Part shown: piece by piece, positions 57,891-64,000 of the stretch
How positions within the stretch are numbered: the first letter of the stretch is position 1
Layout of the letters: the number at the start of each line of letters is the position of its first letter
Origin: Eucalyptus grandis
Taxonomy: Eukaryota > Streptophyta > Magnoliopsida > Myrtales > Myrtaceae
Direction of reading: 5' to 3'
Assembly (NCBI RefSeq): GCF_016545825.1
Contig: NC_052613.1
Span: forward strand, 10,044,001-10,108,000
DNA: 64,000 nt
Made by a program: the position numbers and the translations under genes
Notes under the pieces: generated by a model
Told to the model about the DNA's origin: nothing
The model's input: the letters and a program-made list of their open reading frames with translations, nothing else
Database searches by the model: none

Positions 57891-58751
57891 TGACCTGGGT
57901 AACTTCTGAAAGCAAAGCAATTTCTTTTCGTTGTCTTTATTGTTAATGTCATTGTCATCCCTCCGATCCTCGCAGCTTCTCAGGGGTCTGCAGGACGTTT
58001 CATGCTTCAGTTTTCATCATGGCGCTTTCGCCGTATAAGCTTATATAAGCGACCCCTGCACGTTGCATTTAGGAAGTAATACTCTTGGCTCCGCTTCGCT
58101 TCAAGGCATCTCGCAGATTGATTCGGTTTCGCAAGGTTCGGCTTCTTCCACTATCTCCCTCTCCCTCCCTCTCGCTCTGTCTGTGTCATGCGCTTCTGAA
58201 TCTATTCAACCTTTCGTTTCTGCTTCGGCTCTTCGGATGAAATGGATTCTGGAAATGATCCTTCTTGCTTGCATGGGTGTGTGCGCGTCTGGTAACGTTC
58301 TAACTTGAAGATGAAGCCGATGAACCCAAAAATATCGATTTCAGCTTTCCGACAGACTTTTTTTGGTTTCTAACTTTGCATGTGTTGTTGCTGTTGCTTT
58401 TTTTCGTTCGACGAGGCAAAGGGCTACTTCGGAAACAGACTTAAATGGTTTGGGCCTTCCCGACTACAAACTTGTAGTCACTCTTGCTCTTCACCAACTC
58501 CATATCATCCCCAGAAAGACGGGGGTAAACGGTACAGTTGTAGGGAAAATATCGTCTGTCCTAGCTAACTTGCTGCTCTGTTTAGCTATCTGTGTGGTTC
58601 CTGGCTTTCAAGATCGCTTGTTTAAAGTATCTAGGTGCTTTTCATGTCCCACGCCTCGCGTGCGAACCCTTTCGTTTATCCGACTTTTCCGTGGCTTCTA
58701 CATTTCCTTCTCCTTCCAAAATGATGGATTCGGCTGTGCAGGCACGCAAAA
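57890..58751 (+). pseudogene. LPP-3 leader
   Basis: Matches the other leaders (TGGCTCCGCTTCGCTTCAAGG, GCTACTTCGGAAACAGAC, GGTTCCTGGCTTTCAAGATC) and ends at the acceptor GGCTGTGCAG. TATATAAG at 58,042 could be a TATA box; whether it is used is unknown. Confidence 0.6.
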
Positions 58752-59033
58752 ATGCCAGACATCGAGTTGGGATCTCACATTCCTCGATCCCTTCGATTCA
58801 AGGTGGCAACGGCACATAAGCATGACTGGTTGATTCTTTTGCTTCTTTTGGTGATAGAAGCCATCTTGCTTATGAAAGAACCGTTTCGCCGTCTTGTTGG
58901 AGAAGACATGATGACCGACATGAAATACCAACACTACGCTCTTTTGGGCTGTCCCGGTGAGTGTTCTCGCTAACTCTCGAAATATTCACTCCACAGGTGC
59001 TGCCATCTGCTATGTAATCTCCGTCCTCATCGC

Positions 59034-59079
<46 letters not shown>

Positions 59080-60985
59080 AAAGAAGACTAATCCCGACAC
59101 TTGTCCTGGGCAGATTCTCGCCACAGTTCTTCTGTTCATCGTCTCTCATTTACTACTTCACCCGCGATGACGTTCATGACGTCCGTCCAGCGATCTTGGG
59201 TGCTTCCTCTATCGTTCCCATCGATTTAGACGAACTCTGTTCGCCCTGAAATATTGTTCGAGAGTATCTTTAGCCAACGTCGAGAATGTATGCAAATTGC
59301 AGGGGTTATATCTTCTGTGGTGTCGACTGCGATGATTACCGATGCTCTGAAAGATACTGTCGGACGACTGAGACCAGACTTGCTCTGGCTGAGTTTCCCT
59401 GACGGGATAGGGGTGAGTTCCGATCTTCATGCTGCAGGCATTTGGTTTTCGCTTAACACCCTCTGCCTTCCCCTGAGATCAAATTTCTTCGAATAAACCG
59501 CTACTCGTACAGGCATAAGCAAAAGAAATCTCTTGCGTTATTCAATTCCTTAACTTCCGATGGTCATTCGCATGCCAGGTCTGTGATCCTATAATGAAGG
59601 ATGTCATCTGTCATGGAGATAAGGCTGTGATAAAGGAAAGCTACAAAAGCTTTCCCAGTGGGCATACCTCTTGTGAGTATACGTTAAATGACTAGCATTT
59701 TTATCGTGCTCGTGTGAGAAGATATAAAAGGGTTGATTCAATTCTTGTAATGCGGCTTTCTTCAACCAGTTGATGTCTATCTTGCTTCAGAGTTCTCCTC
59801 GATAGGAAAACCTGGATAGGAAAAACAGGCAGTACTTTCTAACGTCACGCTCGACTTCGCCCTCTTCGCTGGGTCACCAGTTTTCTTAATTTTACTCGAT
59901 GCGAGACTTCTAAACAATTCTTGCCCAGATGCTAGAGATCAAGATACTGGAATTATAAAAAACGGGGCAATCTTGATACATCTGCAGGTTTTTTTTTTTG
60001 CTGGAACGCCAGACTGGCGTGCAAATTTGACTCCGGAATTCACACAAGCTCAGTATGGTTCGTAACCTTTCAGAAAGATGTTGGTCAACGTGATGCAGCC
60101 AATGTTGAGAATAGCTTAACTGCAATTAAAATCTCTCGACAATTCTCAAACTAATGGCGAAATCAGACAGTAACCTGAGACAATCGGTTTTCATAGTCGA
60201 CTTTTCTTTTTATTCTTTTGTTTCTATGGTATAACCGTGCAGAAGGCTCATTGATTGTCCACATCCAGGGTCCTTCGCAGGTCTCAGTTACCTTTCATGG
60301 TATCTAGCAGGGAAAATTAGAGCATTTGACCGTTGGAGCCACATTGCAAAACTCTGCATCATACATTTCCCTTTGCTTCTTGTGGCCTTTGTCGCTATTT
60401 CCCGTGTCGATGACTATTGGCGCCATTGTCAGGATGTATTTGCCGGCGCTCTTTTAGGTTAGTAGCAGAAGTGGCATGAATGATCAAAAAGAAAAGGTCA
60501 CGCGAATTAGTCTTTACAGATGAAATACATAACTTTCATCCACAACCTTTCCAATTTTTCTTATTGCAGGTTCGGTCGTTGCTGCGTTCTGTTACTTGCA
60601 GTTCTTCCCTTATCCAAATGATATGAATGGTATGTCTGCATGCTTTGCAGCTAGCTCAAACAATAAAGCTCCGAAAATAGCAACTTCTTTCTTTTTAAGT
60701 CATGTCCTTCATGGGTTATATCCTACTTCAGCTGTATGTTCATATCATTGTTCATCATCAGTATGTCATAAGAAACTTCTCGTGATTTAAAATGATTGGA
60801 GGACACAGCAGAGTCTAGTTCGCATGTTTCAGTTCATTGTCCCGTACGCCACTCATCGACAGTTGTAAAATGTTCATGCAGGTTGGGCGCCTCGTGCATT
60901 TTTTCATACGATGGAAGAGAGAAATGGGGTTCATTCTTCAGCTCAAAGGGTTAACTCTTCTCATCCGCAACAACCACAAGTCTGA
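58752..60985 (+). pseudogene. LPP-3: full-length but disabled lipid phosphate phosphatase copy
   Basis: All seven exons are recognisable: 58752-58956, 59114-59199, 59303-59412, 59579-59672, 60269-60457, 60570-60629, 60882-60985. Exon 1 is 14 bp shorter than in LPP-2 and exon 2 lacks 2 bp (ATCGTCTCTC), both shifting the frame. C1 is KDTVGRLRP and C2 PSGH is kept, but C3 reads [12 protein letters not shown]: the catalytic His is Arg. Exon 7 stops early (CAAGTCTGA) where LPP-1 continues. Splice sites are intact, so a spliced non-coding transcript is possible. Confidence 0.88.
59037..59078. repeat. (TC)21 microsatellite in LPP-3 intron 1
   Basis: Expanded counterpart of the (TC)11 run in LPP-2. 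Confidence 0.95.
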
Positions 60986-60989
60986 AGCT

Positions 60990-61545
60990 TCATTCACGGG
61001 ATGAAATAATGGCATGGAAAGTTCGGAATCAATGGATATGCTATTGTCCCCATGACTGCTTGCATGATTTTCCTGTCCAAAACTTATTTATATGACAAGC
61101 CTAATGTCAAGACTTGACTTAAACCGAGTGATCGATCAGATGCATCGGTTAAGAGTTTATCTGCGACACGGGCTGGTGTCTAAACTCGACTTAAACGGAG
61201 TGATCAAGCCGCAGCGACTGGGCTTATACAACTACTTGTAGAGAAAGCTCAATTGCAGGTTTCGGCACGAAACCATGCTTTTAGTAGCTGGACGTGCTTT
61301 GGTCGAATGTTTGTTGGAGGCAGCTATAAAGCACACCTTTGAATCATTTATACGATGTGTGTTGAGCTTGGTCCTTCCACTTAAGGCAAGTCTCTACCTA
61401 TCACTCGTCATTACGGTTTTAGAACGGCGTCCTCTCCTTCCGGCTATCAAATATTGATGAATGCGGTGCGTCCAAACAAACTCTGTTCCTGAAGAGAGAT
61501 TGTCTAAGTACGTTGTCAACATAGCCAATAATTCAACCTCCCCCA
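60990..61545 (+). repeat. Z block 3
   Basis: AATCAATGGATATGCTATTG to GCGTCCAAACAAAC. Joins the end of LPP-3 exon 7 region (TTCATTCACGGGATG) without the TIR element and U2 fragment seen after LPP-1. Carries a 60-codon frame at 61,275-61,457, differing from that of Z block 2 at two residues. Confidence 0.8.
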
Positions 61546-62722
61546 AAAAAAAAAAAACATAGCCAATCAATGCGGAAACGAATTCTACTAGAGATTAAGC
61601 GATACAACGAAAATTACAATTACACTCGAATTGCTTAAACACTCTCAGTGTTTCCCAAACCCTAATAATATCAAATAACTCATGCAGTATTTAGTCCTAC
61701 AATTTTTTGATAAATAATTTTTTCATTTTATGATGGAATTACACGCAAATCTTAAACTCATAAAATTTATTTGGCTCGAACAATATTTCTTATTGGATGT
61801 CATTCACGAATAAACTCACGAAATAGCCCCGAAAGGCACTCGCTTGAGAAACTGTGCTTCAATATTTCTTGACCAACGAAAGCAACCCGCGGCCACGAGC
61901 ACATATCTAGATGTATATATGTCTCTGTCCTGGGAACCCGAATCAACTGCTTTCGCCAACTTCAAATAGGATTTTATTTTCCTTATTTTTTTTTTAATTT
62001 CTATTTAGCGCATATATAAGTCACGATCAATCCCAACATTTTCTTTTTCTGACTTGTATTTCACGGTTCAGACTCCAACGTGAGGACAGTGGTGACAAGG
62101 CAATAGACGCGATCGCGACTGCTTTGCAGCACCGAGAAACGGGATGAATTTTTTGGATCCCACGCGCCTTAGTTATCTTTGCTCTAGAAGTAGGGTTTTT
62201 TGCGCCCCTAGAACGGAGAGAGATTCTAAAAAGCATTTTATGGACTTCTTTTTTTTTTTTTTTTTTTTTTTGTATTTTTTCATTTTGCGTTTCTGAATTT
62301 TTTCTTTTTCGGTTGTGCAGGGGATCTCTGACTCCCCGACCCTCTCCAGCGTAGCGGTGCAAACGGAAAGGAAATGGCCTGCCACAATTTTCCCGGGCCA
62401 ATTCGGTTTGGGCTAGACATGTGAGAATGGATTGTAAACCTATTTTTTAACCCATATGTGATGGGATGAGTTCAATAGATGGGTTTAAATATAAATATTT
62501 TTCTTTTTTTCTTTGTTTTTTTTTTTTTTTGCTTAAACAACAAAGCATTATGTCTTGCTAAATTAAAGAGTGGGGTTGGATTTTGATTTTTTACTAGATT
62601 ATGATCACATAAATGTGCTTCTAGTTATTTATCTACACGATTATTATAGAAAGTAAAAAGAGTTTACTACTTTTAAGGAAGAGATCTCAATCGTTTTTTT
62701 TTCTTCCGCCAAAATTTGCAAA
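61545..62722 (+). repeat. W block 2
   Basis: Pairs with 51,059-52,436; about 90 percent alike by eye up to 62,060, less after. Lacks the fold-back insertion. A T-run at 62,250-62,271 replaces the one at 51,771. Confidence 0.7.
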
Positions 62723-63121
62723 ATATTTTTCTTAAAAATAATCGATCATTTTGCTTGACATAAATAATTAGTCGGGGATGGAACGGGAGTGATTAGTTTT
62801 AAGGATTTTTCTTTTTCAAATTAAATCTCATATGTTTTTCTAGAACCCACCGCTCCTAAAATCAGCAAAGGAGCTTTCCGGAAGATGAGATTAGCCAATA
62901 TAATCCAAAAACAAGTATCTTGGACTATGGAATCGGGGAGGGGCTGCTGGATGGCGGGGCCCTTCCCTTTGACGTAAATAATACGATCCACCTCTTCGTG
63001 CTCGGGCTGAAAAGAAAAAACAAAGAACGGGCGGACGCCGTTACGAAACAAGAGCTGAAACAGCACTCAATGAATCGCTTTCCAGTAAAAATGCCAATCG
63101 CCGTTCGTTCTACATAAAATA
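62722..63121 (+). repeat. Y block 3
   Basis: Third copy of the Y module (AATTAGTCGGGGATGGAACG; GGAGGGGCTGCTGGATGGCG; AAAAATGCCAATCGCCG). Confidence 0.75.
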
Positions 63122-63156
63122 TGGCATTGTTGGAAAATATTTTTTAAGAAAATGAT
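63122..63156 (+). mobile_element. X block 5 stub
   Basis: TGGCATTGTTGGAAAATATT and GAAAATGAT match the X start, then the sequence is cut by the LTR at 63,157. Confidence 0.6.
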
Positions 63157-63783
63157 TGATGGGAGAACAGTAACAATTCGAACAATATCAAATCAATGCA
63201 GCGAAATAAAATAATCTCTCCTCTTGTGAACACAAGATGATTCTTTTACGTGGAAAACCTTCTCGATGTGAGGAGATAAAAAATCACGAGACTGGAGTCC
63301 ACCCGAAATTCTTCACTATCAACAAAATTGTTCTTCTCTAGCAAATACTAGAGGTACATAGCAGCAAATATCTCAAGAACATAATTTTTGGCAATACACA
63401 TGAATTTCACAAGAGATCAATGATAAATCTGACAAAAAACGTAAGTTTTGATCAATCCATGAAAAACCTGATGTTGGGAGCTTCAAACGAAAATCAAACC
63501 ATTCAAATTCGATAAAATTGCGCTACGAACATGCTGACAAAATTCAGCTCAATCGGACCACGAATCGACCTCCAATGCCAACTTGATGTAAATCAGAAAT
63601 TGCGCTAAATCTCAGATTTTTTGCTTTCTCTTTTTCTCTTATTTCTATTTCCTTTTGCAACTATCACTTTATATAAATAGTGAGAAACTATATTTCCTTA
63701 TATAACTTATCATATGGGCTTAAGCTTTTTTTGGGCTTGCAACTCATTGGGCCTCCTCCACATAAGATTGAACCTAGCTAACA
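63157..63783 (-). mobile_element. 3' LTR of a minus-strand copia element (627 bp)
   Basis: Read on the minus strand it starts TGTTAGCTAGG, directly after the polypurine tract GTGTCAGGGGGAAATT, and ends CTCCCATCA. A TATA-like TTATATAAAT lies at about 63,670. TGTTAG and TGATGG form the short imperfect terminal repeat. The internal region continues to the right. Confidence 0.7.
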
Positions 63784-64000
63784 AATTTCCCCCTGACACC
63801 AATGTGGAGGGATTCACCATCCTTGCTATCAATTGGCAATGTTCAAGTTTTTCTCTTGGTAGAGTTTTCGTCATCATATCAGAGCCATTATGATCTTTAT
63901 AAATTTTCTCAAGTTCCAACAACTTTTCATCTAGAACATCTCTTATACAATGATATCTAACATCAATATGTTTTGATCAAGAATGAAAAAATGAATTCTT
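63784..64000 (-). mobile_element. End of copia pol (RNase H C-terminus)
   Basis: Minus-strand frame LLELEKIYKDHNGSDMMTKT followed by LPREKLEHCQ matches the last residues of copia polyproteins (ADxLTKxLPxxKFxxC). The preceding HIDxRYHFIR block is recognisable across a frame change near 63,950. Continues beyond the window. Confidence 0.75.

Overview
This window is nuclear DNA of a flowering plant, most likely a dicot. It holds an intron-bearing lipid phosphate phosphatase gene, remnants of a Yellow Stripe-Like (YSL) transporter and an NDR1/HIN1-like protein, Ty1/copia retrotransposons, a tRNA-derived SINE and AT-rich terminal-inverted-repeat elements. The species cannot be fixed from the sequence. 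All family names come from reading translations by eye; no database search was run.

Region 1 (1 to about 21,130) is a tandem array that runs off the left edge. Twenty-six units, about 0.81 kb apart, are each a chimera of (i) about 315 bp of YSL exon, (ii) about 200 bp matching the inside of a copia-type LTR that is present 3 kb to the right (23,801-24,731), and (iii) about 300 bp of GC-rich DNA with a nested 11-bp repeat. The last unit continues past the usual junction into further YSL exon (21,017 onward), so the array abuts a decayed YSL locus. Two unit subfamilies (A and B) are arranged in local higher-order patterns. All copies share an in-frame stop, so the founder was already broken.

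Region 2 (21.1-40.2 kb) is gene-poor. It holds copia remnants on both strands, a possible organelle-derived stretch, a broken NHL/LEA_2 gene, an orphan promoter plus signal-peptide exon, candidate solo LTRs, microsatellites and small TIR elements.

Region 3 (40.6-63.1 kb) is a segmental duplication of an LPP locus. LPP-1 (CDS 42,072-44,408, seven coding exons, 322 aa, all three PAP2 catalytic motifs) is the only gene in the window that looks functional. To its right, modules of the order [leader - LPP - Z - W - Y - X] are repeated. One copy lost its whole coding region through a short direct repeat (50.4-50.74 kb). One is truncated in exon 5 and has a lost splice donor and a leader minisatellite (LPP-2, 53.9-57.38 kb). 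One has all exons but carries frameshifts and a catalytic His to Arg change (LPP-3, 57.9-60.99 kb). A SINE with clear target-site duplications sits in the first Z block, and the two paralogous Z blocks keep the empty site. The right edge is a minus-strand copia element with its LTR at 63,157-63,783.
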